Shown piece by piece: positions 23,802-36,335 of a stretch of DNA of 64,000 nt (position 1 is the stretch's first letter; each line of letters begins with the position of its first letter). Source of the DNA: Sesamum alatum (Eukaryota > Streptophyta > Magnoliopsida > Lamiales > Pedaliaceae). The notes under the pieces were generated by a model. It saw only the letters and a list, made by a program, of their open reading frames with translations. It was not told the origin of the DNA and ran no database searches. The stretch covers positions 22,425,395-22,489,394 of the forward strand of contig JACGWO010000004.1 in assembly GCA_034509735.1 (NCBI GenBank), read 5' to 3'. The translations under genes were made by a program, and so were the position numbers.

Positions 23802-25790
23802 TAATATTAATTCTCTATCCTTCTAATTGTTTCACTTATAAAACATTACTTAACCTTTTACATTCCTATATTTGTAATAAAAAGTTATCCTTTAAATTAT
23901 CTATATTTTAAATTTGCTTCATAAATGAAATAAGATTTTGATTCTTTTCTTAGTTGTGAAAATAAAGAAAAAATAATTAGTTTTTTTTTTTTAATTTTTT
24001 TCACTCTTATACTAATTATAAATGAAGTTGTTTATAATATAATTTTCTTGTAATAATTTCTTTACTTTTTTATTTTATTACTCATGTTGGTGGAAAATAG
24101 TCTAAATTGATGAATAATATTTTATGGAATGAATTCAATGGAATAAGCATAAAAATCATTGACTAATTTTATTAAATTAGAGTCGAATTGAAAATATAAA
24201 TATACAAAAAAAATTATTATTATTATTGAAAATGATGTAGTAGAATTCTTATAAACCAAGTAATCAATTCATTAAATAATCCACAAATCATAGACTTATT
24301 TAATTCAAAAAATAAGTTTTGAATAATAATTTTATGATTTTATAATTAATATTACAAAGACAACTAATTATGGAACCACTTAGGAAATAATCATCTTGTT
24401 CTAAGTTTGTTTTTCACAAAAAATTGATTTTAACATAACTTATTTAATGTCCTTGTTTCTAATTGAAATTTATTTCCGATGAACTTGCAGTATTATACGC
24501 TTAATTAGTAACCCAGGTATAATATTCATTGACATATAAAATTATATTTTCTATGAAATTTTAATATTATTAATTATGAATTTTTTTTAAAAAAAGATAA
24601 AACATTTGAAGTTACTCGTATTGTTATAATATCTTATTATAAATTATAACTTACATTAAATTAATGGTAAATTGTCCCATGGATTGCTTCTCTTTCATTC
24701 AAAGAGATGCTTCTTTTAAGTATTTAAATTGTATCTTCTTCTAATTATATAGCCTATGTATTTTTTCCAAGTTGGTATTAAAATTTTAATTAACTATTTT
24801 TATTTAATTAGTTATGAATAAAACTATTTATTATGAATAGAATCCTTTATTATAATTTATTTTTTTTAGAATTAATTCTATCTTAATTCAATTATGCAAG
24901 TAAAACAACTATTATAAAATTACTTATTTGCACACATCATTCACTACTATATAAAAATGATATAGTTAACATCATAAAAAATGAAGAAACATAAAACATG
25001 GCAAGTCATTCAAACTTTTATAATTTACATAGATATAGATAATATTTATCTATGGTTGCATGCCCTTTTTTTCTTTTTTCTAAAAACAGATATGTATGGT
25101 GATGTTTCGGAATAGCATTTACATCTTTTGATATATTTTTATAATGAGCGATTTCTACAGTACATTATTGAAAAGATCAAATCTTTTATTAGATTAGAGA
25201 TGATTAAAGAACCATATAACGTAATCAATAATTACACCTCAAATGCTCAACTTACATTTGAGTATACTACAAAAAGTGTTCACTTTACATGATAAGTGAT
25301 TTAATGGATTCTCACTTCATCTTTTAACCTACGTTATTCTTCAAAATATTTTCTTTAAATGACAATTCATTTTAATAATTTTCATTTTTCTTCTAACCTA
25401 TTTTAATATGTCAAGTGATCTAACTAATTATTATTTATATCTGTACTACGGAATTTCTCAACATTAAATCCTTTCAATTTCATGATTTCTTTTGGCCACT
25501 TTATGTTATATCATAGGGGAAATTTCTATCTAATAAGTCTATTATATTATGAATATAATATACACAAAAAATAATATTAGTAAATAAGTGTAATGTGAAA
25601 ATTATTTAATAGAAATAAATATGGATAATATAAAAAGTATTTAATAGAAATAAATATGGATAATGTGAAAAGTACTTAATATGACTTAATAAGTATATTA
25701 TTTTACATTTTTATCCTTAAAAAAATAATGTTATAAGGTTAATTTAGTCCAATAAAAAAAGAAAATAACTTTTTAGGTGATTCATACTTT
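23802..25790. other. A+T-rich interior of the insertion, no genes
   Basis: No coding frame or recognised element. A short tandem duplication of about 39 bases ('taatagaaataaatatggataat') lies at 25608-25680. Confidence 0.5.
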
Positions 25791-25810
25791 TATATAGGCA
25801 TAGACATATA

Positions 25811-26590
25811 GGAAAGACCCATCCTTTGTCCATGCCCAGTATCTTTGATCTGGCAGTGGGTTTTGTGGGATTGGGACATTCAAAATGAGCTTAATGACAT
25901 TATCAGAGACGTAATTCTTGAGAAGGTTCATTTTCCATGTTTGGACGTTAGAGTGATGAATAAAGAGTTTAACCTTTATATTATCGTTATTAGCCCATGT
26001 ATTCAGATCTTCTTTTGCTACGTTTCCTATCCATTTGTCCTTCCAGAAATCTATCTTTGATCCTTTTCCTAATCACCAGAATTCACTCTCTTTGACCCAG
26101 GGCATTAGTTTATGAATGCATTTCCACACCCAGCTATGGCCGTTTTTTCTGCTAGCTTCTATAAACTTATCTTTGGGGAAGTATTTAGTTCTCATGATTG
26201 TAGCCCATAAGTCTTGTGGCCTAGTGTGAAGTCTCCAAGCCATTTTCAGTGTATAAGCCTTATTAAGGATCCTAATATTTCTAATTCCAAGACCTCCTCT
26301 ACACTTAGGCTGACAGATATAATCCCATTTACTAAGACTCTTATGGTTAGTTTTAGGTTTAGAATTCCAGAAGAACATTTTGCAAATATTAGAAATAGTA
26401 TCTAGAGTACTAGTAGGTAATTGAAAACAACCCATAGCAAATTGAGGAATGCTATTAACAACATTTTTAATGAACACTGTTCTCCCTGCTAGAGACAAAA
26501 ATTTGTTGTACCAGAACGAGATTTTACTTTGAATTTTTAGAATAAGATCAGTAAATTCAGTCTTGTTCAACCTACCTTGAGAAAGGGGGA
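25811..26590 (-). pseudogene. L1 LINE, region between RT and zf-RVT
   Basis: Minus strand. The frame 26570-26073 has the post-RT region typical of plant LINEs (LSLAGRTVFIKNVVNSIPQFAMG, then KPKCRGGLGIRNIR and the HSWVWKCI block). It then runs, shifted, into the FWKDKWIGN segment (about 26050) and TKDGSF at the edge of the 5.65-kb insertion. Confidence 0.85.
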
Positions 26591-27530
26591 TTCCTAGGTA
26601 TTTCTCGTGCGTCCCAGCGTTAGACAGTTGAAGAGTTTTAAGAATATCCTTTTGTCTAAGTCTAGGTGTGTTGGTGAAAAATCTGATCTTGGATTTTTCC
26701 CAACAAACATTTTGACCACCGAATTCTGAGAATTTCTCTAGGCATTCTTTTGTGTTAATGGTTGTTTTATGCTCGGCTTTAAGAAATAAAATACAGTCAT
26801 CTGCAAAGCAAAGAATGGGAATTGGGGTCCTTTGTCAGTTGGCCGGAGGGGTTCAATATTCCTGGCTTTTGACAATGATAGCATTTTGCGAATAAGAATA
26901 TCCGTACATATAATAAATAAATATGGTGAGATTGGGTCTCCCTGGCGAAGCCCTCTTTTCGGACACCAAATCTTTGAAACAAATCCATTAATATTGAGGT
27001 TGTACGAGACTGAAGAAATACACTTAAATATTCTATCAATCCATACCGGTGGGAAATTAAATTTTTCTAGAGCAAATCTGATGAAGGACCATTGTAACTT
27101 GTCGTAAGCCTTTTCAAGGTCCAGTTTTATGGCCATAAAGCATTTCTTAAACTTTTTGCTTTCATGGAATGCAGAAGTTCATGAGCCATTATTATGTTAT
27201 CACCTATGTGTCTATTAGGAACAAAAGCATTTTGGTATGGTGAGATTATTTTGGGTAATATATCCCGCATTCTATTGACCATAATATTAGCTATGATTTT
27301 ATACGACACATTGCAGAGGTTGATAGGTCTAAAATGGTTGATAGATTGTGCATTGTGTCTCTTAGGAATTAAAATGATTCTGGTTTCATTGATCTTAGAA
27401 TCTAGGAATCCTTTCTCAAAAAAATTATAGACAATCTGAATAACATTATTCTTGATTGTATCCCATAATTTTTTGTAAAACATGCTGTTATAACCATCTG
27501 GTCCAGGGGCTTTATTGAATACCAATTTTA
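26591..27530 (-). pseudogene. L1 LINE reverse transcriptase
   Basis: Minus strand, two frames. 27525-27127 holds the N-terminal RT motifs (KAPGPDG, ILIPKRHNA, FRPINLCNVSYKI). 27136-26738 holds KLDLEKAYDK and GLRQGDPISPYLFI. The catalytic FADD box is present at about 26797-26808 but in another frame, so a frameshift lies between the two. This is the RNA-templated DNA polymerase that would have copied the LINE by target-primed reverse transcription. The frame breaks show it is dead. Confidence 0.93.
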
Positions 27531-28920
27531 TTTACAGCCTTCCATATCTCATTTTCAGAAATCCTAGCTGAAAGTGATCTGTTATTAGCTTCTGATATTG
27601 TGCCCATTTATACGTTATCAAAGTAATTATTGAAGGTCCCATTACACTCTTGAATATTCTGAAAGTGCTTAATGCATGCCTGTTGAATTTCATGAGGCTT
27701 TTCAATCCATTGTCCGTTAGTGTTTTTTATGGCATGTATCATATTGGACCTTCTGCGATTATTAACATATTCATGGAAAAACCTAGTATTATCATCACCT
27801 GCTAATTTCTATTTTAAATGAGCTCTTTGCTCCCAGACTTTTTGTTTAGCCATTAGCAATTTAGTAATATCTTTTCTAATCACATTTTCCTTTGCTAACA
27901 ACAAATTTGAAGGATTGTTCGAAAGTTCGACCATCACTTCTTCCAGTTTATTTTGTGCATAAGAAATACGGTCATCTAAGTTTCCAAACACATGTTTTTT
28001 CCACCAAGTGATTCTAGATGCAAGAGCTCTGCATATATAAATAAAGGTATTTGTTGGTGCTTGATTCTGTATCTCAATCCAACTACTCTTAACAAAACTA
28101 CTGAAATTATTATTGGTAGTCCATGCATTTTCAAATCGGAATAACTTAGTCGGTTTAAAATGCAAGATGTCAATATCTAGTAAAATAGGAGAATGATCAG
28201 AGGTATGGCATGAAAGATGATAAACCCTACTGTTTGGGAATGATTTCAACCATCCCGAGTTTCCAAAACATTTATCTAGTCTTTCTGCAATAAAGGAATT
28301 ACCAAACCTTCTATTACACCAAGTGAAAGCATGACCAATATACCCTGGGTCCACTAGGTTACATGATTGCATGCATTCTCTAAATTTATTACTATGGTAT
28401 CTATTAAATCCGTTGGCCCCTATTTTCTCATTAGGCTACACTATGTTGTTAAAATCGCATAATACCACCCAATCTCTATGAATACTCATAGAAATGGAAA
28501 GGAGTTCAGTCCATACCTGTGTCTGCATGTTGCGCTGAGGATGGTTATAGATAGCACTTATCAGGAATGGTTGTAAGCCCCCAACCAGCCATACTTACAC
28601 ATGCAAGGTACGAGCTGATGCATGGACCAGGTGAAGGTTAACACGGTGGTTGTTCCATAGGATCCATATGCCTCCCGACAAGCCAATTGATGAAGCAACC
28701 GCAGAGCTATCAAAAGGCTGCCTTCGAATTATTTGTTGTGATCTGTCTGCCTGAATCCTAGTGTCCATAACCACAAAGATTTGTGGGTTATACCATGCCA
28801 CAAGTGATCTTGCAGCTGGTATAAATTCTGTCCGTGATGCCCCTCTACAGTTCCAGCAGAGTACCTTAATTATAAAGGTTGGAAGGGGTAAGGTTCGTGA
28901 CATGAAGCCATTTAGCATGG
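27531..28920 (-). pseudogene. L1 LINE endonuclease
   Basis: Minus strand. Apurinic-type endonuclease: the start at about 28870 (VLCWNCRGA), MDTR near 28760 and GLSGGIWILW near 28665 lie in one frame. A broken stretch containing a CDFN box follows (about 28450), then 28372-27809 with GHAFTWCNRR and the SDHSPILLDI box that completes the active site. It would nick the target DNA. There are several stops between 28372 and 28595. Confidence 0.9.
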
Positions 28921-30880
28921 CTGGACCCGCCATCGCATGATCGTTTTGCCGCAATAGTGTGTTCTGGAGTGGGGGGAGAGCACTTGATACTGGTAATGCG
29001 AGAACTTTGTACCGCACTTCCCTTTCCCGAGCGAATGACTCTCTCTCTTGGTTGACCTGCAGTATAACTTTGGGCGAAAGAGGTGGGCTAAGGAAAACAT
29101 GGGGAGTGACATGATACAGTTGAAATAGGTATTTGTGGATGCCCATCGGTATCATGTTGTTCCTTCCTCTTGCCACGTCTTCTTCTTGTTGTGCTTCGCT
29201 TGTGTTTGTGACCTTCAGAGTTTGGTTCTCGTTCAGATTGGGATTGGAATATGAAGTCTGGTTAAAAACTGGGAGGGTAGGGTGAATCAGACTCCTGAAT
29301 ATAGTGTTCCATGGGTTGTGGGGGTTGAGTTGAAGTAGGCGAGCAGTTGGGTGTATAGGAAGTCGGACATTGTGGGGTTGATCGGTTATGGTCTCCTGAG
29401 TTGGGCTCTGTTGGGACTGGTTTAGGGGTAGAGCTAGGCTGTTCGAGTTCATGCCGTTCGATATTTCTTCTCCTGGAAAGGCAGGCGTCATTTTTTTCTC
29501 CTTCTGCTTTGGCTATTGAGTTCGAGAGTGATTTATGTGGGTAAGCCTTGCATGCAGTTGCAGAGTCTAGGTCATATAAAGGTATGTTAACTCGACTGGT
29601 TTGAACTATAGTTGGTGCTGACTCTGTATCCGTGTTTCTCTTAACCATATCCTTTAGTCTCAAATTATTAACTTCTTGACCATGGTCACTTTTCCCTTTA
29701 TTTGCAAAGTTATCCTCGAAGTTGGTGTGGTTGCTAAGTGGTATTGTCCCTTGGTATTCCATGTGCTGAGTGCCCTCTTTTGCTGACTTGGACGGTTCCG
29801 TTGATTTGTCTTCCTGTATTGTGTCCACGCTGTCACAACTTGTCTCTTGTTTCTCCATCATTGGTCGGTCCTCCATATCAGAAATAGTGTATTTTTTTGT
29901 TACGGCTTATGTCATAGCCACATCATCCTTCTCTTCTGTAATAGTTTCATCTGTGTTGCTTCTTCCTTGTAGTACTGAAAATTGATTTTTTTGAATACTG
30001 AAATGGGTTTGCTGTGGTTGGTCCTTTCTTCTCGTGTGTTGAGCTTGCTCAATGACTTCTTTGCATTGTTGCTTTCCTTTTTTCATACAAATTTTTTATT
30101 GGCTCCTGTTTTGACCTGGTTGTGATAGTGGGTTTTGTATTTCTTTTTCAAAATATTGATATGCTGTTGTTGGCAAGCTACTCGGTCCCTTACTGTTATC
30201 ATTTTGATTTCCTCCTCTTGCATTCCTCCATTTGGGTCTTGCGGATATAATTGTCCATTTTTCTCTTCCAATTCCTGGTTGAGTCATTTGTTTTTCCTTT
30301 TCCAAATGATTAGATATGCGTTCACTTCCCTGTCTCCTCTCATTTCCTTCATTACCTTTGCCTGCATTCGAATTCGGGCACCTAGACTGTATGTGCCCTA
30401 TTCTTCCACATCCGTAGCAGAAATCCGTTTTCAACTCATATCTCACCTGCTGAATTCTATTTCCTATCTTGATGTGCTGAGGTATAGCCTTACTAGTATC
30501 CAATTCTACACAAATTCTGGCGTATCTATTTCTACTTTGGGTCTTTATGTGAAGATCTATTTTTATTGGTCTTCCGAATAGTTTAGCAAGTTCAAATAAA
30601 ATCTCCATGTCGTAATATTCAACTGGTAGTTCCAGGAGTTGTATCCAAGTTACTACTGTTGAAATTTTCGCCTCTGATGGGAAAAAATTTAGCCGCCATT
30701 GTTCTATTGCTAGGTATCTGTTTTGAAAGAACTATGGACCTCCTGCTAAGGCAACAAAATAATCCTCTGGGTTTAGGATCCTAATAACATAGAAGCCTTC
30801 TCCAATGTCAGTGATCGATATCGGGTCTTTTGTCTTCCAAATGTTTCGAAGATGAATATTCATGTGAGGGATTGAATGTG
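28900..30880 (-). pseudogene. L1 LINE N-terminal part: DUF4283 and zinc knuckle
   Basis: Minus strand. 30870-30470 reads as the DUF4283 nucleic-acid-binding domain (EGFYVIRILNPEDYF, VVTWIQLLELPVEYYD) with one stop at 30732-30734 where a conserved Trp is expected (TGG to TAG). A CCHC zinc knuckle follows (CYGCGRIGHIQSRC, about 30420-30380), then a long low-conservation Ser/Pro/Thr-rich linker (29876-29262 and the overlapping next frame) into the endonuclease. The 5' end stops within or just before DUF4283, so the copy may be slightly 5'-truncated. Confidence 0.88.
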
Positions 30881-30894
30881 TTTTTTCATATTCA

Positions 30895-31026
30895 ACTAAT
30901 GTTCACTACATAATTACAGGACTGAAGTATTAACCTCATATTTAGGATTAAATGTGTTTTTGCAATAGAAAAAGCATTAAAAATGCAACAACCCTATAAT
31001 TACGGGGCTAGAAAAGAAATTTCGCC
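30895..31026. repeat. Right arm of the LINE-split fold-back MITE
   Basis: Reverse complement of 18635-18784 with substitutions: 'gttcactacataattac' and 'ggattaaatgtgttttt' have clear mates there. Flanked on the right by ATATTTATT. Confidence 0.72.
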
Positions 31027-31204
31027 ATATTTATTACATCTATCACAATTACTTATGAGTATTCTTCTGAGAGCATTGTAATTAATTATAGCTACGTCAT
31101 AACCCCCTACTCCTAAATATTGAAGGTACAAGATATTAAGGTATGTATTATTATCGGCCAACCATGTTGCCTTTGGGTACTTATAGCTTCAGTCATTTTA
31201 TTTT

Positions 31205-31419
31205 GGCCAAATAGCATAACATCCCTATGTGTTTTGAAAAATCAGCTAAAAACCTCATTTTGTTTAAAAATAGGCCAAAAACCCCTTCTGTTTTCTTAAA
31301 TGTAGCTGAGTTTATGCTGCGTTTTACAAAACACAGGGTTTTTTTTTGCTTATTTTGAAAACACAGGGGCTTTTTCAGCTTTTTCGAAAAAACACAGGGG
31401 GATAAATTGAAGTTTAGCC
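31205..31419. mobile_element. Mutator-like MITE, 215 bp
   Basis: Inverted ends GGCCAAATAGCATAACATCC and, in reverse, GGCTAAACTTCAATTTATCC. Flanked by a perfect 9-bp TSD TTTTATTTT at 31196-31204 and 31420-31428. Repeated 'cacagggg' blocks on both arms. Confidence 0.8.
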
Positions 31420-31744
31420 TTTTATTTTAAAAGAAGGGAATTCTCCTTGTCTTTCATTATTACATGCAGGTCTATTAGTCACAAAATTCTTTCTTGGACA
31501 TGACAAAAGTTATACTTTAAACTCTATAACAATATACTGTTTTCTTTGTTATCTCTTTCTTCTGTCTTGTTCTCTAGAATTTCTTTACTTTCTTGAAGTT
31601 AGTTACTATGTCAAGTCATCAAAGATTAGTTCACTTGGCATTCAAACATAACTGCATCAAAAAAACAAAAAAAGAAAATCTTATGTAAGAATACTATAAT
31701 GTATAAAATAGTTGTTGTTTAAAATATTCCGTAACCTTGCAAAA

Positions 31745-33250
31745 ATTTCCTAAAACAAATACATTTCTGGTAAAATTCCTTCAATCCAATTTATTTTTCC
31801 TTTCCTAACCAAGACTTTAGTAGTTCTTTCATAGACTCCTGATGAAAGAGTAATATACAACTGGCCATGACTGAAGACGTGATCCAAAAAATAAATTCCA
31901 ACATTTGGTATTATTTGCCATTGGGATTTATTAATTGTTAGCGCAAAGCTCAATCTACCAAGAAATTATTGCCGTATCATTTCGAAAGGCATTTTATCAT
32001 CTTCTGATGTCTTGAAGGAATGCGTGGTAGAAAGACTCTTATTCCCTTAAATTGTCCAGTCAAAACTATTGTATTAATAATATTTCTACCAAATCTACGG
32101 AAGATTAATCTGGTGCCATTACGAAGTCTAATTTTTGAATCAATGTTTCTGAGAAGCATAATGCTGGGGTGGGGGGGGGGGGGGCTTCTTTAGAGTCAAT
32201 TTGTGTGGCGAGAGATGATTGGGCTACAGGGAGTATAAAAATTTTTGTAAGTACAATTTATTCATGTCCTCGGACACTAAATCAAATGAAAAATATATAA
32301 CTTCTCACCGATGAAAGCTTGAAGTACCTTTTCATTTAGCTTGTTAACATAATCAGTCGGTGGAGTTATTAGAGCTCTATCCACCATATACTCAGGATCA
32401 TAAGTATGTGAACCTAGATCTCGAATAGTAGACTCAATCAAACGATCAATTGAATGTTCATTCAAATGGTATAGCTATCAAGTCTAGGATCCTTATCATA
32501 TTATCTTCGAATGTAGGTTCTTTACCATTGCCATGCGCAGTAGAAAATCGAAAAATCTCTTGATAGTTCTATGATCTAATGTTGTCTGCCAAGTGAAGAA
32601 CCTTAATTACTGGAAAATAAATGTGACCCCACAATACTTACTTTCACGACTTGTGAACTTATGCCTCAGAAGACAACATGAACAATTTGACGGAAATCAC
32701 CTCCTAATATCATAATCTTATCACCAAATGGAAAATCAACCCTAAATAATTCTTTTAAATTTCGGTCCACAATTTTAATGGCTTTTCTATCTGCCATGGG
32801 TGCCTCATCCCAAATGATTGCTGATGCTCGATCTAATAGTTGACATACTTCAGATTGCTTGCTGCAATTACACCTAGAGCTTGAATCCAACTTAATTGGT
32901 ATTTTAAGTTTTTAATGTGTTGTTTTACCATGCGGTAGTTGGATTGCGGAAACCTGCAAGTAGCACTCGGTATAGCAATGTTTTCCAGTATCACAATGAC
33001 CATCAATGAAAAATGTCTCACTTTGTTTTCTAATAATTGCATGCTTGAACTGACCTAGATTAAGTTTGCTAGCAGCATTAAGATGATCGAGTGGGATGGG
33101 TATGCTTAGTTCATCTTCTATTAGACTGGAGATGTTGCTTAAATCTTGATAGTTTTCAGCAATCCAAGGTAAGTCAAACTCTTTTAAACTCCTCTTATGC
33201 TGCAGAAGTATACTGTTTATCTCATGTAGAAGCCTAAAACATTATTTGTG
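31745..33250 (-). pseudogene. Helitron helicase (Pif1-like) remnant
   Basis: Minus strand, broken into at least five frames. In order: a segment upstream of Walker A (33240-33050), a degenerate Walker A (GHCDTGK, about 32976-33002, with His where Thr is expected), Walker B in IIWDEAPMADR (about 32800), LGGDFRQ (about 32690), ALITP near 32370, LRNGTRLI near 32110, and the C-terminal FALTINKSQ...[11 protein letters not shown] (31940-31830). In live Helitrons this SF1 helicase unwinds the element during rolling-circle transposition. Frameshifts and the altered P-loop show it is dead. Confidence 0.9.
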
Positions 33251-35215
33251 GAACTTAAAGAAGGATAATCTCAATCATGTAGGTATAATTTTCTTCCCAA
33301 AATCGTCTTACCCCAGTTGGTTGACAATAAAGCAAGATTGTGGCAAACAACCTTCTGAGAGTCAAAGGCATTATAATAGCTCTTACCTTAATTAAGCATT
33401 TACGACTACTATCTTCTTCATCAAGAAGGCCAAGTTTTTCAGCAGCTTGCTTAAATGTCGGATTATGCATATTATTGGTTGTCAATAGATCATCAAATGA
33501 TTTAGATCCTCTAACATGATTGAGTAGAATGCGTAAATAAAATATTTCTCCTTCATTTGGTAATACAACATATATCCGACCAATGACTTTCTGTTGTGAT
33601 CTTCTTTTCTGCCAAACCTTTTCAATAGACATCCATCTGTAGTATCTGAGGAATTCACTATAAAAATATTGGTTATGTTGTTGGCCTTCATTGTAAACTC
33701 TAAAGAACTCAGTTAACATTGTCTGAGAATTTCGTTCATTTGATAGCACATCAAAATACTCTGAAAACTGTAAAAATTGAACCTGTTGCATACTTAGAAG
33801 ATGAATTTGTAATCGTACAACTGATTGATATATTTTGCTCATTGGGGTATATCTTCCATAGTGCCTTTTGAGCACAAATCGATCTGCAATCAACATATTG
33901 ACTAATCTCATCATAATTTGGTAGGCGAACCTCAAATACAACATAGTCACGTCCCTTGTATACATATATAAATATATTGTACTTTTTATGCAGTTACAGA
34001 TCTCAACATTAATATGACAATCATACTTCAATAGGAGCCATGGATTATATAGGACCACCCACCCATTATAAAAAATAATATCACAATTAGGATCATTGAC
34101 ATTCATCTCTCCACATGGTCGATGTATCATGTGTCTTATGACAGCTTCATAGAACAAAGGTTCATCATTCCTGTCAGGAATCTCTGCTCGAACTATGCGA
34201 TCATAATCATCCTGTGTATTCAACTTGTCGTTTTTATCTAGGATGACCAACATATGAGCATGAGGTAAGCCTCTTTGTTGGAACCCAATTACATGAACAT
34301 GTGCATGACTTTTTCAAAAATACTTCTAGTGTAGATATCCTTTTTTAGCTCTTCAAATTTGGCTAAAAAAATTCTAGTTAGCAAATTGGGCTGATCTTCA
34401 GGTGTTTGTCCAGGCTTAAGCTCATTTTGTATTTATTCTCATGATGGATTGCATGTCATTGTAATGAATAAATCTGATTTATCAAATTTTGAACCATTGA
34501 CATTACGTCTTGGTAATGTTGATCCATATCTCGAGGACTTTCAATAAATGATGACGGCAGAATTGTACGGGTTTCCACATTTTCTAAATCACGTATAATG
34601 AAGTAAATAAACTATATTGAAATAGAATAATACAACAAAATATATATATATATATGTTGTGTGTGTGTGACTCATTTAATTTACCAGCATCACCTTCTTC
34701 GACATTTAAGCAATCTTGATGAACCTTGATATAATTCAGCTCTAATATCTTGATGTGTTCTTGTAGATATGAGCTTTTGAGTTTCAATATTCACATGATT
34801 ATCAACGGAATATTGTTGCACGTCCTCCATACAAAAGGATTTAAGGATTATGCATCCAAATCTAATATAATTCATAACAAATTGAGAATTAAAATTGTCA
34901 TTGGTAACTATAAAAAATTATTAAAACTAAAATGTACCTCCAATATATAGAATAATAGTCGCAGCAAGTGACTCTCGTACCATCAACTGTACGACATCTA
35001 ATGTCCCATCCATATGTTTCATAAGGAAGTAGCAGGGGATATTGCAAAGGATGATAATATCCTGAAAATTCCTTAACATTCATTAGTTGACCCTCAATTG
35101 TTTGAATAATATATCCGTATTAGTTTCATGTACTACTTCATCACCACCAACTATAACAGCTATAACACTTTTGGTCTATATTTGTTACCTGATTTGAGGG
35201 CATTTATCTAAAAAA
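33251..35215 (-). pseudogene. Helitron Rep N-terminal domain remnant
   Basis: Minus strand. A 332-codon open stretch (34253-33255) plus shifted pieces upstream. It includes the 'Helitron-like N' block (DYDRIVRAEIPDRNDEPLFYEA), the HUH-type motif PHAH at about 34254-34265, and the start near 35090 (YHPLQYPLLLPYETYGWD). The Tyr motif region near 33965-33995 is split by a frameshift: YVYKGRD is readable only in another frame. The protein would nick and join DNA strands. The gene is the upstream part of the helicase at 31745-33250. Helitron termini for this copy were not found. Confidence 0.88.
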
Positions 35216-35350
35216 AAGCTTCAAATATTCCGCCTTTTTTAGCTGCTACAATAAGACTGAAAGCAGGAGATTAGCTCAGTTGCTATTTTGTGTACATGTG
35301 TAAACTCCAGCGCAGAGAAGGAATAGAGAATTCCTAGTTACAAACCAACA

Positions 35351-35450
35351 CTACAAGAAAATGACTCAATAGCTATGAAAAAATTTGATGCTAAAATAAG
35401 CATCGAGCTAATTCGCAAGTAAAATTGTAGTTGCTAAGTTACACCGTGAT
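35351..35450 (+). mobile_element. Truncated CACTA-like end
   Basis: CACTACAAGAAAATGACTC start with the 'gagctaatt' core seen at 15213-15427; no matching other end, since gypsy sequence starts just downstream. Confidence 0.4.
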
Positions 35451-35459
35451 CAGTTTTAA

Positions 35460-36335
35460 CAAAAGCTTCCTTGGTGGAGCCGAGCCTTCAACTCTTTCGT
35501 TTTGATGACTACTTAAGAAAATTTATATTGATATTCTAATATATGAAAAGACATTGTAGGAGCATCATTTATACTTGATAAATGCAATTGAGATTCTGAA
35601 AAAAGAACAAGTTGTATGCGAAGAAAAGAAAGTGTTCCTTTGGAAGAACCTTGAATACATGGGCATGTGAATTTATTACATGGAGTAGTTACTAATCAAG
35701 CCAAAATAGAATATATGCAAACTTGGTTTGCTCCAGAAAATGGCAAGACACTCAGAGGTTTTCTTGGACTAATTAGTTATTACAAAACAATTATAAAACA
35801 TTATGGGATTATTAGCAAACTATTGACACAGTTGTCTTCAAAAGCCTAGCCTTTGAGAAACTGATGTACACAGTTATTACAACCCTAGTAGTAGCACCAC
35901 CTGATTTCGCATAGACATTTATAATTGAAATAGATGCTTCTGACAAGGGCATTGCAACACTTTTGATGCAAGAGGGCAGGCTTATAGTTTTTCTGAGCAA
36001 AGCTTTAAGTATTAAAAATCAAGGTCTATCACTGTATGAAACGAAATTCTTGGTTGTGATGTTATATGCTAACAAGTGGAAATAGTATATACAAGGAAAA
36101 TATTTCATAATCAAGACTGATCAACAGAGTTTAAAGTATATATTGGAGCAAAAGGTTGAAACTCTACTTGAAGAAATATGGATTTCAAAATATTTGAATT
36201 TGGATTATGAAGTGCAATACAAAAAGGGACCAGAAAATAGAGCTGAAGATGCCCTATCTAGGAGGCAACAAACTGAAGCTCGTTGTGCTCAAACCACTAG
36301 GATAATTCCACGGTGGATGGGACAATTATAAGAGA
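35460..36335 (+). pseudogene. Ty3/gypsy reverse transcriptase end and RNase H remnant
   Basis: Plus strand. Decayed late RT (LINAIEILKKEQVV near 35575, then LRGFLGLISYY at 35740-35780 with a KHYGI block after it), then RNase H with EIDASDKGI (35926-35952), FLSKAL, YETKFL and RAEDALSRR (36241-36270). Several stops and shifts. The protease and most of RT are missing to the left, where Helitron sequence begins. Confidence 0.88.

Larger units (their letters stand above)
20154..25804 (-). mobile_element. 5.65-kb Helitron-like insertion splitting the LINE
   Basis: The LINE protein breaks between TKDGSF (25811-25830) and SLKSAY (20150), which are adjacent in this family, so this block is an insertion. 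On the minus strand it begins TCTATGCCTATATAAAAG (25804) and ends CTAG (20154) followed by T, with a 10-bp A+T palindrome (tattattata / tataataata, near 20170-20191) upstream of CTAG. These are Helitron-like ends, but the hairpin is A+T-only and seven extra bases (catatag, 25805-25811) lie beside the 5' end instead of a clean A. No open frame of note; it contains several smaller elements. Confidence 0.5.

Noticed and set aside
33255..34253. 332-codon minus frame as an intact gene
   Set aside because: It is the middle of a Helitron Rep gene: upstream and downstream parts are in other frames and the Tyr motif is frame-shifted.
35262..35330. tRNA or SINE from a 'gattagctcagttgc' A box-like string
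   Set aside because: No B box follows at a suitable distance.
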